From NCBI GenBank assembly GCA_937901435.1, contig CALGTJ010000714.1, positions 1 through 64,000 on the forward strand: 64,000 bases of DNA, written 5' to 3'. Positions within the stretch are counted from its first letter, which is position 1, and each line of letters begins with the position of its first letter. The stretch is from an uncultured Rhodobacter sp. GTDB lineage: Bacteria; Pseudomonadota; Alphaproteobacteria; Rhodobacterales; Rhodobacteraceae. The notes under the pieces were generated by a model that saw only the letters and a list, made by a program, of their open reading frames with translations, ran no database searches and was not told the DNA's origin. This document shows positions 8,795-17,840 of this stretch, piece by piece. The position numbers were made by a program, and so were the translations under genes.

Positions 8795-10450
8795 ATGCGG
8801 CGCGCCAGTCTGGTCTACGCGGCTTTGTCTTTGGCTCTTTGTGGGGGGGCGTGGGCACAATCTGACCCGGATCGGCTAAGCGAGCGCGCTTTTGAGGGCG
8901 CGCAATGGGTGTTGGCGACCCAAGCGGCCCGCGCGGTCGCTCAGGTCGGGGCGCGTGCTGCGGTGGGTGAAGGCCCGTTGGGGGACAAGATCCGCGCCAG
9001 ACAGGCGCTCGAAGAACAGCTTGGCACCTTGCGACGTGGCGTTGCCGAAGCGGTCGAGGCTCGTTTGGACACGGCAAATGCCCTGCAGGAGGACATCAGC
9101 GCCGTCACCACCGCCCTGAACCGGATCGACGCAGAGATCCGGACAGAGTTTCCCGACTACGCCGAGTTTTCCAACCCGCGCCCGCTGGATTACGACGATC
9201 TGCGCGGGCTTTTGGGACCGCAAGAGGCGGTGATCCTGTTCCTGTCTGACCGCACTGCGACCTTCATCTGGGCGATTTCGCCAAAAGGTGTCGCATGGCA
9301 TCGCGCCGATTTGTCGGCACAGGCCCTTTCGGACAAAATCCGCGCCCTTCGCGCCGATCTGGATCCCAGCGGCCCCGCGCGGGCGGCGGTGTCTTTGTCT
9401 GCGCCAAGCGGGCCAAGACTGGCCGCTTTTGACGGTGCGACGGCCTTTGAATTGTATCAGCTGCTGCTGGCACCGGTGATGTCGGTCCTTGACGAGGCCA
9501 CGCATGTGTTTGTGGTCAAGGATGGCGCGCTTAGCTCTTTGCCCTTGTCCGTTCTGCTGACCTCTCCGCCAGTCGCACGCAACATGGACGCAGACGAACT
9601 GCGTGCGGCGGATTGGGTGATGCGCCGCTTTGCGATCACGACGCTGCCGGCGGTGTCCAGCCTCGCCAGCATCCGTGCGCAGGGCGGTGAGACCAAGCCG
9701 CGTACTGGCCTTGCGGGGTTCGGCGATCCGGTGTTTTCGCCAAAGCCGCCGTCAGACGCGCCCAACCTGCTTGCCTCGCGGTCGATTGATGCCTTTTTTG
9801 GCGAAGGTGACACGCGGCTGGATGCAATTTCACAGCTGCAACCTTTACCCGGCACGGCCCGAGAGCTTCGCCAGATTGCCGGGTTGTTCCCAGACGGTCA
9901 GGCACGGGTCGCCTTGGGGGCAGAGGCCACCGAAGCCGCTGTGAAAGCGGCAGACCTGTCGGGCACGGCGATTGTGTCTTTTGCCACGCACGGGCTGATT
10001 ACAGGCGATATCAGCGGGTTGGGCGAGCCTGCGCTGGCCTTTACGCCACCCAAGGTGGCCAGCGCGCAGGATGACGGATTACTGACCGCATCCGAGGCCA
10101 GCCAACTGGCGCTGAACGCGGATTGGGTGATCCTGTCGGCCTGCAACACGGCGGCCGGCGACGGGACACCGGGGGCAGAGGGCCTGTCCGGTCTGGCGCG
10201 GGCTTTTCTGTTTGCCGGGGCGCGCTCTATCCTCGTGTCGCATTGGCCGGTTCGTGATGACGTGGCCGGGACCTTGACCACCGAAACCCTGCGCAAGTTA
10301 GGCGAGACCCCCGATTTGCCAAGATCAGAGGCTTTGCGCCAGGCGATGCTGGAGGTGTTGAACGACACCAGCGACCCGACATTGGCGCATCCTTCGGCAT
10401 GGGCCCCATTTGTGGTGGTTGGAAATGGCGGCGAATTGGGGCGGTTTTAA
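8795..10450 (+). CDS. Exported CHAT-domain caspase-like protein
   Basis: This 551-residue protein has a Sec signal peptide (about residues 1-22, ending WAQ), a helical N-terminal region to about residue 130 and a C-terminal CHAT protease domain. The predicted caspase-type dyad is visible as His399 in FATHG and Cys450 in LSACNT, followed by the family's GLSGLARAFLFAGARSIL strand. ATG 8795 is preferred over GTG 8792 because GGAG sits 7 bases upstream. Many CHAT proteins are cytoplasmic effectors; the signal peptide suggests periplasmic or surface action here. It faces the TPR-like gene convergently and starts the exported-protease block. Confidence 0.88.
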   Translation: MRRASLVYAALSLALCGGAWAQSDPDRLSERAFEGAQWVLATQAARAVAQVGARAAVGEGPLGDKIRARQALEEQLGTLRRGVAEAVEARLDTANALQEDISAVTTALNRIDAEIRTEFPDYAEFSNPRPLDYDDLRGLLGPQEAVILFLSDRTATFIWAISPKGVAWHRADLSAQALSDKIRALRADLDPSGPARAAVSLSAPSGPRLAAFDGATAFELYQLLLAPVMSVLDEATHVFVVKDGALSSLPLSVLLTSPPVARNMDADELRAADWVMRRFAITTLPAVSSLASIRAQGGETKPRTGLAGFGDPVFSPKPPSDAPNLLASRSIDAFFGEGDTRLDAISQLQPLPGTARELRQIAGLFPDGQARVALGAEATEAAVKAADLSGTAIVSFATHGLITGDISGLGEPALAFTPPKVASAQDDGLLTASEASQLALNADWVILSACNTAAGDGTPGAEGLSGLARAFLFAGARSILVSHWPVRDDVAGTLTTETLRKLGETPDLPRSEALRQAMLEVLNDTSDPTLAHPSAWAPFVVVGNGGELGRF

Positions 10451-10554
10451 CCCTCTGACCGGCGCGCGGGGATACCTGTCTGGCACATGCGAATTTTCGA
10501 CGAAACTTCGGTTTGGTCGTGGCCCTGTCCCTTCGACGCTCTGACGGCAAAAAG

Positions 10555-10588
10555 GGCAGCCTCCGATCGGGGATGTTCGGAGGCTGCC
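10555..10588 (-). terminator. Intrinsic terminator for the TPR-like gene
   Basis: This is a perfect 12-bp stem (GGCAGCCTCCGA with TCGGAGGCTGCC) around a 10-base loop. Read on the minus strand it is followed by CTTTTT, as expected for Rho-independent termination downstream of the gene ending at 10652. Confidence 0.7.
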
Positions 10589-10593
10589 GGGTG

Positions 10594-10626
10594 GCTTTGC
10601 CGGACGGGAAGGTCACCCGGCAAAGC
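10594..10626. terminator. Second stem-loop between convergent genes
   Basis: This is a 10-bp perfect stem (GCTTTGCCGG with CCGGCAAAGC) and a 13-base loop, six bases beyond the first hairpin. It has no clear T-tract and may help terminate the CHAT transcript or block read-through. Confidence 0.45.
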
Positions 10627-10651
10627 GTTCAAAATCAGATGCGACATGTGT

Positions 10652-13159
10652 TTAGTACCGGGACACGACCAGCATATCCTCTGGGGATTGTCCGGACAGC
10701 GCCGCCCATGCGATGTCGACGAACAAAAGATAGCGCCAGCGGTCGCGTTCCAGCAATTGCAGGGTGCCGCCGCCCGCGCCGCCCGCCCCTTCGAACGACA
10801 GGGTGGCGGCGATCCGGGCTGCGCGGTTCATCAGATCAAAGGCGATCTCTGTCTCGCCTGCGCGCACAAAGGTAAAGGCCATCTGCCACAGGGTCTGGGC
10901 ATCCAGATAGGTGCCGTTTGCATCCGCCATCACCGCAACATCGCGTTTCGTCTTCATATACTCGGCCGCGCCTTCGTAATTGCCCCGATCGCGCATTTCG
11001 ATCACGCTGCGGATCTGGCTATAACTGTCTTCGCCGTTGAAACTGCTATACTCGATTGCGGCCGCCACTCGTGGCGTGTCTGGCAATGGGTCCCACTCCA
11101 TATGAAACCACGCGGGTCTGTCGCCCAGATTGCGCAGGCGCTCTGCCTCGTCGCGCTCGCCTGCGGCCTCACGATACTGCGCTTCTTGAAAGGCCAGCAG
11201 TTTCAGATCCCAGTAGACCGTATAGGGTTCAGGGTTTTCCGCTCTGGCCTCGCGGCGCAGGCGCTCTGCGGCCAGAAGATCGGCGGCCTCAATAAACCGC
11301 CCCTGCCGATAGCGCAGGCGTGCCCGGATTTCCAGATTATCTTCGCCCGCATTTAATGCGGCCTCTATCAGATCCAGAAAACGCGTATCGAGCAGATCAA
11401 GGATCAGGTCCCTGTCACCACCACGCGCCACCGCCTCACGATAAAAGTCTTCGGTGCGACGATCATCAATCCGGTGCGCTGCGCGGGCGCGGATCTGAAA
11501 GAAACGCCCGGTCAGGACGATGTCGGGCACGCGCGCGGCGATCCGGTCCCCCATCGCAACAGCGGCGTCATAGCGCCCGGCATAGACCAGAACATTCATC
11601 GCGCTTGCGGCGCGCTTGACCAGATCGGCGGGGTCGGGGTTCACCGCGCTTTCTGCATAACTCATCGACAGTTCGGCCTGATCGGCGGCATCCATCGGAT
11701 GGGTCTGCGAAAAGGAAATCGGATAAAGATCCGCCAATATCATCCGGTCGCCTGACAAGGTTTCTTCGACAAAGGCGGTCGAGAACGCCAGGGTCCAATC
11801 CGATTCAAGTACGGAATAGAATGGTTTCGGTAACGCCTGTGTGCCTGCAAAATAGCGCAAGACAAGATCTTCTGGGCATAAAGTGGTTCGACAGGGCGTG
11901 GTTCGTGCCAAGGCTTGTTCTGCCAGCACGGTATCGCCCTGCAAGGTTGCGATGGCCCAAAGGTCGATCAGGGGAGAAAACAGCTGCGCATCGCTGAACC
12001 CATCGCTGCCCGCCTTGGTGATCAGAGTTTGCAGTGCGGCGATGCCTTGGGGAACGTCACCGTTCGTCAGGATCAGTCGCGCCCGGATCAGGTCTGAAAC
12101 GACCCGGTCGCCGGGCCGGTCAGATTGGGCCAGAAGCGCCAGAACAGTTGGGCCTGTCTGGGTAAATCGCTCGTGCATATAGCTGTCCGTTGAGAGGTAG
12201 ATGGGATCACTCAGGTCGATAGCCTCTGGATCTTTCCCCAATGACAGCGCCTGAAGAAAGGCGCCTGCGGCGTTATTGTCCCCCATATTGAAGGCCAAAA
12301 GCTCAAACTGGGTCATGATCCGATCTGCCGCCAGACGCGCGCGGCGTTGGTCGGCAAAACTCAGGGGCGTGCCCGATTTCACGCGCTCGGCGGTGTCATA
12401 AAGAGAGGTGTCGCCGTCCCTTGTGATAATAGTAAATTCCAGTCGGATGTCGTCAGAAATGGTTGTGTCATCCCCAAAAAACGCCTCTGCCTGAACCAGC
12501 GCGTGCTCTAGACGCGCCTCATCCTGTACCGGTCGCACGTCTGGCACATAATAGGCGTTTCCCTTTGGCCCGAGCCAGCGAAAGACCAGATCCTGTGGGC
12601 ACCGCAATTCACCGCAGCTCAGCGCGCGGTCAAAATAGATCTTGGCCTGATCCGGGTTTCCGGCGCGGTGCAGCAGCACCGCTGCATCGGCCAGAAGCGA
12701 GGTCATCTGGGCCTCGCGCCATACGCCGCTGGCGTCCATCTCGGTGATTGTCTGTGTCGCCAGATCCAGCGCGCGGTCGGACTGACCCGCCAGCATCAGC
12801 AGGCGCACCTGAAACACCCGCAACAAGGCCATGTTCTGCGTCCCACCGATCTGGTCAAGCAGATCGAGGGGCCGCGCAAAGTGATAATACAAAAGACCCG
12901 GTGTCAGACGCGTACCCGAGGTCGGGTCATAGGCCACATACAAAGCCGACAGTGCGGCCGCATCCACCGGGGCTTTGCGTCTATGCAAGTGTGCTGCGAA
13001 AGAATTGGACAGCACCGCCTCGGTGATTGGAAACCCATAACTGCTCTCTGACAGGATCGTCTCGACCTCGAAAATACGCGGGTCTGTCTTGGCCTTTTGC
13101 GCCTCGGCAATGGAGGCTAGCAGTATCAGGCAAAACAGAGAGATCAGCAGGCGGATCAT
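10652..13159 (-). CDS. Large exported TPR-like protein with duplicated CxxxxCP module
   Basis: This 835-residue protein has a signal peptide (MIRLLISLFCLILLASIAEAQ) and is otherwise largely helical with TPR-like A/L/Y spacing, so it is probably a periplasmic scaffold. Two copies of a C-x4-C-P-[QE]-D-L-V-x-R motif occur, at Cys182/187 (CGELRCPQDLV) and Cys423/428 (CRTTLCPEDLV), 241 residues apart. This indicates an internal duplication with a possible disulphide in each copy. Start 13159 is chosen because it begins the signal peptide; the open frame extends 18 codons further. It lies four bases after the 4-TM protein gene. No enzymatic motif is seen and the function is unknown. Confidence 0.75.
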   Translation of the reverse strand: MIRLLISLFCLILLASIAEAQKAKTDPRIFEVETILSESSYGFPITEAVLSNSFAAHLHRRKAPVDAAALSALYVAYDPTSGTRLTPGLLYYHFARPLDLLDQIGGTQNMALLRVFQVRLLMLAGQSDRALDLATQTITEMDASGVWREAQMTSLLADAAVLLHRAGNPDQAKIYFDRALSCGELRCPQDLVFRWLGPKGNAYYVPDVRPVQDEARLEHALVQAEAFFGDDTTISDDIRLEFTIITRDGDTSLYDTAERVKSGTPLSFADQRRARLAADRIMTQFELLAFNMGDNNAAGAFLQALSLGKDPEAIDLSDPIYLSTDSYMHERFTQTGPTVLALLAQSDRPGDRVVSDLIRARLILTNGDVPQGIAALQTLITKAGSDGFSDAQLFSPLIDLWAIATLQGDTVLAEQALARTTPCRTTLCPEDLVLRYFAGTQALPKPFYSVLESDWTLAFSTAFVEETLSGDRMILADLYPISFSQTHPMDAADQAELSMSYAESAVNPDPADLVKRAASAMNVLVYAGRYDAAVAMGDRIAARVPDIVLTGRFFQIRARAAHRIDDRRTEDFYREAVARGGDRDLILDLLDTRFLDLIEAALNAGEDNLEIRARLRYRQGRFIEAADLLAAERLRREARAENPEPYTVYWDLKLLAFQEAQYREAAGERDEAERLRNLGDRPAWFHMEWDPLPDTPRVAAAIEYSSFNGEDSYSQIRSVIEMRDRGNYEGAAEYMKTKRDVAVMADANGTYLDAQTLWQMAFTFVRAGETEIAFDLMNRAARIAATLSFEGAGGAGGGTLQLLERDRWRYLLFVDIAWAALSGQSPEDMLVVSRY

Positions 13160-13163
13160 GGGC

Positions 13164-13601
13164 TTAGCCTTTCCGGTTTTGGCGTGACAGCAGGATGATC
13201 CCGCCAAGAACAAGGCTAATCAGGACGGTCTGGGGCAGGTAGGCCGTGAGGATGTACCACCCCACCGCCAGCGAGGTAAAAAACGCCGCCAGCAGGGAAT
13301 AATCAAAACGCGCAATGCCCTGACCGCCGATGTAGCTGGCAAACAGAAACGGCAACCAAAGCGACAGATGGGCGATCACCGCGCCAAAGGTCAGCCCAAG
13401 GATAAATGTAGTCGGACGCGTCAGACGCGGCGCGATCCAACGGGTGAACCCGAAGGTAAAGGCAAAGACGGTCACGGGCAAAAGCACAGCAGGCCAAGCC
13501 GGGGGCCATCCCATAAAGACGGTTAAAATACCTGCCGGGATAAACGCGATTGCGATGGGAAGTCGCAGATCGGGACTATGTGAAACTGCTGTAAGCGCCA
13601 T
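13164..13601 (-). CDS. Small polytopic membrane protein of unknown function
   Basis: This 145-residue protein has about four hydrophobic segments (around IAFIPAGILTVFMGW, AVLLPVTVFAFTFGF, FILGLTFGAVIAHLS and LPQTVLISLVLGGIILL) and a short basic C-terminus (RQNRKG). No domain was recognised. It ends four bases before the start of the large TPR-like gene, so the pair is co-transcribed. It may anchor or assist that exported protein; this is context only. Confidence 0.65.
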   Translation of the reverse strand: MALTAVSHSPDLRLPIAIAFIPAGILTVFMGWPPAWPAVLLPVTVFAFTFGFTRWIAPRLTRPTTFILGLTFGAVIAHLSLWLPFLFASYIGGQGIARFDYSLLAAFFTSLAVGWYILTAYLPQTVLISLVLGGIILLSRQNRKG

Positions 13602-13694
13602 TGGAATAGTCTTTCTAGCGGGTTCGACCTGACGCTTAGTCTACGGCCCCGGAGTGTCACGCTGCAAATTAACAATGCTGTCATGTTGGGCGCG

Positions 13695-14303
13695 TCAGGC
13701 AGATTTCCCAACGTCAGCCGCTTCGCCCAGCGTTCCATCCAAAGCGCCGGCCAACAGACCCGCAGGCAAATTGACCTTTGGCTGTCCGGGGCGATACCGA
13801 TAACAAAGCACGGCCCCAAAGAGCAGCATCAACCCCGAAGGCACAGCGCCCTCTATCATCTTGTCAGTTGACACACCCGTGCCAGCCGCCAACGCGATCA
13901 ATCCAACTGCGCTGAGCAACGTGAAAACACCCACCAGAAACATCGTGGTTCGTCCTCGACCGTATTCGCCGATCGTAATCGAAAAGTCTTTGTTCTGCGC
14001 CTCGATCTTGCGCAGAATCGCGGCCAGCAGATCCAGATGCACCGCACTATCGGGATTTGTGCGCGCCGTTCCTGACCGACCCGAAAACGCGATAGAGCGT
14101 CTTCCGCTGGTGGTGGTCAGATCCAGACGGCGAATGTCATTGCCGCGGAATTTATTGTCAACAAAGGCTGCGGCCTTGATCTGGTCCCAATCCATCCGCC
14201 AGTTTACGCCGCCCTCCCGCGTGCGATGGACAAGGGATAGATCTGTGACCTCATAGACAACAGGGCGGCGCAACAACGCGGGTTTGTAGGTAAAGCTTTG
14301 CAT
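13695..14303 (-). CDS. Hypothetical protein with PH-like N-terminus and two membrane segments
   Basis: This 202-residue protein has a beta-rich N-terminal half (VVYEVTDLSLVHRTREGG, then a DLTTTSGRRSIAFSG strand pair) that resembles bacterial PH-like domains. Two transmembrane segments follow (about residues 120-140 and 150-168) and then a cytoplasmic tail. Its ATG at 14303 directly abuts TAG 14304-14306, the stop at the end of the decayed patatin reading frame, so the two genes were once precisely coupled. It is the last gene of the minus-strand operon starting at 19127. The function is unknown. Confidence 0.65.
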   Translation of the reverse strand: MQSFTYKPALLRRPVVYEVTDLSLVHRTREGGVNWRMDWDQIKAAAFVDNKFRGNDIRRLDLTTTSGRRSIAFSGRSGTARTNPDSAVHLDLLAAILRKIEAQNKDFSITIGEYGRGRTTMFLVGVFTLLSAVGLIALAAGTGVSTDKMIEGAVPSGLMLLFGAVLCYRYRPGQPKVNLPAGLLAGALDGTLGEAADVGKSA

Positions 14304-14498
14304 CTAGTTGCTCACGGGCGTGATACGGCGCGGCGCGATCCGAGTGGCGCCAGTTGGCACCGCTGGCCCGGTCTCGCCAATCGCGCGCAGAAAGCCGTTG
14401 AACTCTGGATCTTCACGTGTCGCCTAACGTGCGGCCTCGATCACCAGATCGACCTGCCCGGTTTCCAGCCGCAGCCGCGTGGGCACTTTGTTCAACTC
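14304..14498 (-). pseudogene. Severed C-terminal remnant of the patatin gene
   Basis: In the frame shifted by one base from the patatin gene, this stretch still reads like its natural continuation: ELNKVPTRLRLETGQVDLVI, EAAR, a TAG stop (14424-14426), then ATREDPEFNGFLRAIGE. It ends with TAG at 14304-14306, flush against the next ATG. A one-base loss in an original GCGGAG (now GCGAG, near 14498) would explain the frame change; the TAG is a second lesion. Both would need errors to be sequencing artefacts. Confidence 0.7.
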
Positions 14499-15760
14499 GC
14501 CACCATGCCGCGTTCCAGCCCCTGAAACGACACTTCGCTGACGAACAGTTTCACGTCCCGGCAGTCCCAGCCATTGGTGGACCCGATATACTTGCGCACC
14601 TGCGCCGCGCTCAGGCTACAGCGGAACTCGATCACATCCGCGTGCCAAGCATTCAGCGTCAGTTGCATCGCGTCATAAGCGGTGCGGGTCGCGGACCCCA
14701 TGGAACTGTTCACGATCGACATCGCCAGCGAAATGCCGCCGGGCCCGGTCTGTTTCTGGGTCCAGCCCTCTTCGGCCTCGGTGCCCGCATTGGCCACAAG
14801 GAACAGCAGGCGTTTCAGCTTTACCGCCTGCTCGACGGTCAAGGGCCCGTATTTATTCTGCGCCTTGGCGCGGGCCACCGACAGGGCGACGGTGCCAAAG
14901 TTATCGGTGATCCCGCCGTCCAGCAGCTTGACAAACTTGACCTTCTCCGGGTCCGAATAACTTTCCAGCACGCGGCCGTATGCGCGCAGGGACGACGTGG
15001 CCTCTGGGTTGAAACGGGCCGATGTCAGCCAGTCGGGTTCGGTGTAATTGCACTGGTTTGTATGTGCCTCCAGCACGATGGGGCTGAACACCAGCGGAAA
15101 GGCGGCAGAGGCGGCGACGGCCTCTGAGATGGGCAGTTTGGACAGATCGCTGCACAGGGCGTCAAAGGTTTCGGGCGAAAACAGAAAGCTGGTCTGGTTC
15201 GCCACATCAGCCGCGTTGATCCACGTCAGGATGTCAGAGCGGCGGGCAAGGTCGCCAAAGGTGGCGTTCTTGAACAGAGATTCGTCCAGAAACCGCGCGA
15301 AGGTCTTGCGCCCGTTCGCGCCAACCGACAGCCCGCGCGCGATGGTGATCGGGTTCAGCGCAGAGTTCGCCATATATTTCTCGGCGTTCTGGATCAGGTA
15401 TTTCTCGCGGAAACCATTCACCCCAGCCGGACCGAAATATCCGAAATGCGCCGCCGTGACTGACCCACCCGAAACGCCTGTGACCAGCCGCACATGCGGC
15501 AAAAGCCCGTAAGGATTGCTGGGCGACTTGCCCACATCGCGCAGCGCGGTCAGCATCCCATGCCCAAAGGCAGAGGCGCGATGCCCGCCGCCCGAAAACG
15601 CCAGCCCGATAAACAACGAATCATCGGCCAGCGCGTCACTGGACACGTCAATGATCGGCGCGTTCTTGCCCCCGGTCAGAGGCGAGTTGATCGGCGCGTT
15701 GTTCACGGCGCAGCCAGACAAAACCGCGAATGTCAGGGCGAAAAGGGTGGTGCGTTTCAA
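14492..15760 (-). CDS. Patatin-like phospholipase lipoprotein, C-terminally truncated by frameshift
   Basis: This 422-residue predicted lipoprotein has the lipobox LSGC near residue 16. The patatin Ser-Asp dyad is intact: oxyanion motif SGGGHRASAFG, nucleophile GVSGGSV and LLDGGITDNFG carrying the Asp. It should hydrolyse lipid acyl chains at a membrane surface. The TTG start follows AGGAAG and lies 17 bases after the histidine kinase stop. The reading frame ends early at MVAS because of an apparent one-base deletion, removing about 64 C-terminal residues whose remnant lies downstream. The catalytic core is complete, so activity is possible but uncertain. Confidence 0.82.
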   Translation of the reverse strand: MKRTTLFALTFAVLSGCAVNNAPINSPLTGGKNAPIIDVSSDALADDSLFIGLAFSGGGHRASAFGHGMLTALRDVGKSPSNPYGLLPHVRLVTGVSGGSVTAAHFGYFGPAGVNGFREKYLIQNAEKYMANSALNPITIARGLSVGANGRKTFARFLDESLFKNATFGDLARRSDILTWINAADVANQTSFLFSPETFDALCSDLSKLPISEAVAASAAFPLVFSPIVLEAHTNQCNYTEPDWLTSARFNPEATSSLRAYGRVLESYSDPEKVKFVKLLDGGITDNFGTVALSVARAKAQNKYGPLTVEQAVKLKRLLFLVANAGTEAEEGWTQKQTGPGGISLAMSIVNSSMGSATRTAYDAMQLTLNAWHADVIEFRCSLSAAQVRKYIGSTNGWDCRDVKLFVSEVSFQGLERGMVAS

Positions 15761-15777
15761 GCGGGCTTCCTAAAAAG

Positions 15778-17115
15778 TCATTGGTTTTCCGCAAGCTTAG
15801 GCCATGCGATTTCAATGGCAAAGCCCTTTTTCACGCCCGGCAGCGCAAGTTTCGCGCCATGGCGCAGGGCCACAGCCTTGACCAGCGCCATCCCCAGCCC
15901 GTGACCGGGGGCGTTGGGGTCACTGCCTGCGCGGCTGAAGCGTTCAAAAATCTGCGCGCCAAAGCCTATGGGCAGGCCGGGGCCAGTGTCCTCGACCCGC
16001 ATCAGATAGCGGTCCGGGGTGTCGGTCAGCGCGACAAGTACGGATTGACCCGTGGGCGTGAATTTCAACGCGTTTTCCAGCAGGTTCGACACCAGTTGCG
16101 CGATCAGGTTGCGATCTCCCAGCACCATAGCGCTGTCCTGGATTTCGGTGGCAAAGCGGATTCCACGCGTCTCTGCGACGGGTTCGTATAGCTCGCACAC
16201 CTCGGCCAGCAGGATCGACAGGTCCAGCATCTCGGGGCCTTTGCTTTCGCCCGTCATCGCCTCGGCGCGGGCAATTTCCAGCAGGCTGTCAAAGATGCGG
16301 ATGGTGCTGCGAATTTCGCCCTGCAAGGCCTCTGTGTCGGCGTTATCGGTCTTGAGCCGTGCCAGACGGGTCTGGATCCGGGTCAGGGGCGTGCGCATTT
16401 CATGGGCGACCGTGTCGCTGAGGTGATGCGTGGCGCGGTGCAGCGCCTCGATCTGGTCCAGCATATGATGGATGTGATGTTCCAGCTTGCCAAACTCATC
16501 CGCCGCAGGGGGGCCGGGCAGGCGGGCCGACAGATCGCCAGCCGCGACCTCATCGGCCAGCGCGTTGATCCGGTTCAGCCGGGTCAGGATCATGCGGCTG
16601 GCGATTTGTCCAAGGATCAGAGCTGCGATGGCAATCGCAAGACACGCCATCCAGATGATCCGCCGCATCTGCGCGCTGGTTTGTTCTGTCGACGTGGCAT
16701 TGCGCCCGACCATCAGGGCAAAGCCTCCGGGCAGGCCGCGTGCAATCCCAAGATATCGCGTGCCACCTTCGGTGAACGCCCGCGGCGCAAGGGTTTCGCC
16801 CGCGAGGGGTTTGCCAGCCGCATCGGGCCAGTCAAGATGGGTCGCGGCCAGCACGACGCCGTCCCGATCCAGCAGGATGGCAAACAGGTCCTGGCCCGGA
16901 TCGCTGATCTTGCGAAACTCGATGGCTTGGCGGACCGCGATCACCCGGCGCTGATCGTAAAGGGCGGCAAAGCCATCCAGATCGGACTGCACCAGCGCCT
17001 GTTGCCGCGCGGCAAGGTCGCCTGTCACCAGCTTGTATTGCGCCAGCATGGCCATTACCGATACGGCAAAGATCGCCAGTGCGATCAGCCCGGTCAGCTT
17101 TTGGCCCAGGGTCAC
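15778..17115 (-). CDS. Sensor histidine kinase
   Basis: This 445-residue membrane kinase is organised as TM1 (about residues 8-28), a periplasmic sensor of about 120 residues, TM2, a HAMP segment (RLNRINALADEVAAGDLSAR), the phosphoacceptor box HEMRTPLTR with His238, and a HATPase with NLLENALKFTP, DTGPGLP and GHGLGMALVK. The GTG start at 17115 is preferred because it follows the regulator's TAG by one base and opens with a membrane segment; the longer TTG frame overlaps the regulator. Kinase and regulator form a cognate pair embedded between the HtrA-like protease and patatin genes, suggesting envelope stress or lipid sensing. Confidence 0.9.
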   Translation of the reverse strand: MTLGQKLTGLIALAIFAVSVMAMLAQYKLVTGDLAARQQALVQSDLDGFAALYDQRRVIAVRQAIEFRKISDPGQDLFAILLDRDGVVLAATHLDWPDAAGKPLAGETLAPRAFTEGGTRYLGIARGLPGGFALMVGRNATSTEQTSAQMRRIIWMACLAIAIAALILGQIASRMILTRLNRINALADEVAAGDLSARLPGPPAADEFGKLEHHIHHMLDQIEALHRATHHLSDTVAHEMRTPLTRIQTRLARLKTDNADTEALQGEIRSTIRIFDSLLEIARAEAMTGESKGPEMLDLSILLAEVCELYEPVAETRGIRFATEIQDSAMVLGDRNLIAQLVSNLLENALKFTPTGQSVLVALTDTPDRYLMRVEDTGPGLPIGFGAQIFERFSRAGSDPNAPGHGLGMALVKAVALRHGAKLALPGVKKGFAIEIAWPKLAENQ

Positions 17116-17116
17116 G

Positions 17117-17818
17117 CTAGGCGTCCTGCGGCGCGGCGTTGGGATCGAAGATATAGCCAAGCCCGCGACTGGTGTGCAGCACCGGGTGGGGCAGGGCGGC
17201 CTCTAACTTGCGGCGCAGGCGGCTGACATGGACGTCGACCACATTGGTTTGTGGGTCGAAATGCAGGTTCCAGACATGTTCCAGCAATTGCATCCGCGTC
17301 ACCAGATCGCCCGTGTTCTGGGCAAAAAACACCAGCAGATCGAACTCACGCGGGCTTAACGGAATATGGTCATCCCCCGCATGAACCGTCCGCGCCTTGA
17401 TGCGGATTTGCAGTGCGCCAAAGGCCAGCAGATCGGTGCCGACCGCGTCGTTGCGGCGCAGCAGGGCACGGATGCGCGCGCTGAGTTCGCCAGGTTCAAA
17501 AGGCTTGGGCAGATAATCATCTGCACCCCGATCCAGCCCCTCGATCCGGTTTGTGGCCCGCCCAAGCGCGCTGACCACCAGCACCCGCGCGCCGGGACAA
17601 GTGGTGCGCAGCGTGGCAATCGCGTCGATCCCGTCGCCGCCGGGCAGCATCCGGTCCAGCACAATGGCGTCAAAGCTGTGGGTGGCGGCGCGGTCCAGCC
17701 CGTCGTGCAACGTGACGCAGACTTCGGGGGCAAACCCCTCTGCACTTAGGAACGCGCTCATTTCACGCGCGGTGGTGGCGTCGTCTTCGATAATCAACAC
17801 GCGGGCGGGGTCTGTCAT
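17117..17818 (-). CDS. OmpR-family response regulator
   Basis: This 233-residue protein has a receiver domain with acidic pair Asp12/Asp13 and phosphoacceptor Asp55 (IVLDRMLPGGDG), and a C-terminal winged-helix DNA-binding domain (LSPREFDLLVFFAQN, NVVDVHVSRLRRKLE, TSRGLGYIF). Start 17818 has a strong AAGGAGAG site; the open frame extends 16 codons further and overlaps the protease gene. It lies 22 bases after the HtrA-like protease gene and one base before its kinase. Its targets are not evident, but autoregulation from the promoter upstream of 19127 is plausible. Confidence 0.93.
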   Translation of the reverse strand: MTDPARVLIIEDDATTAREMSAFLSAEGFAPEVCVTLHDGLDRAATHSFDAIVLDRMLPGGDGIDAIATLRTTCPGARVLVVSALGRATNRIEGLDRGADDYLPKPFEPGELSARIRALLRRNDAVGTDLLAFGALQIRIKARTVHAGDDHIPLSPREFDLLVFFAQNTGDLVTRMQLLEHVWNLHFDPQTNVVDVHVSRLRRKLEAALPHPVLHTSRGLGYIFDPNAAPQDA

Positions 17819-17840
17819 GGGTCTCTCCTTGGCGCGAGTT

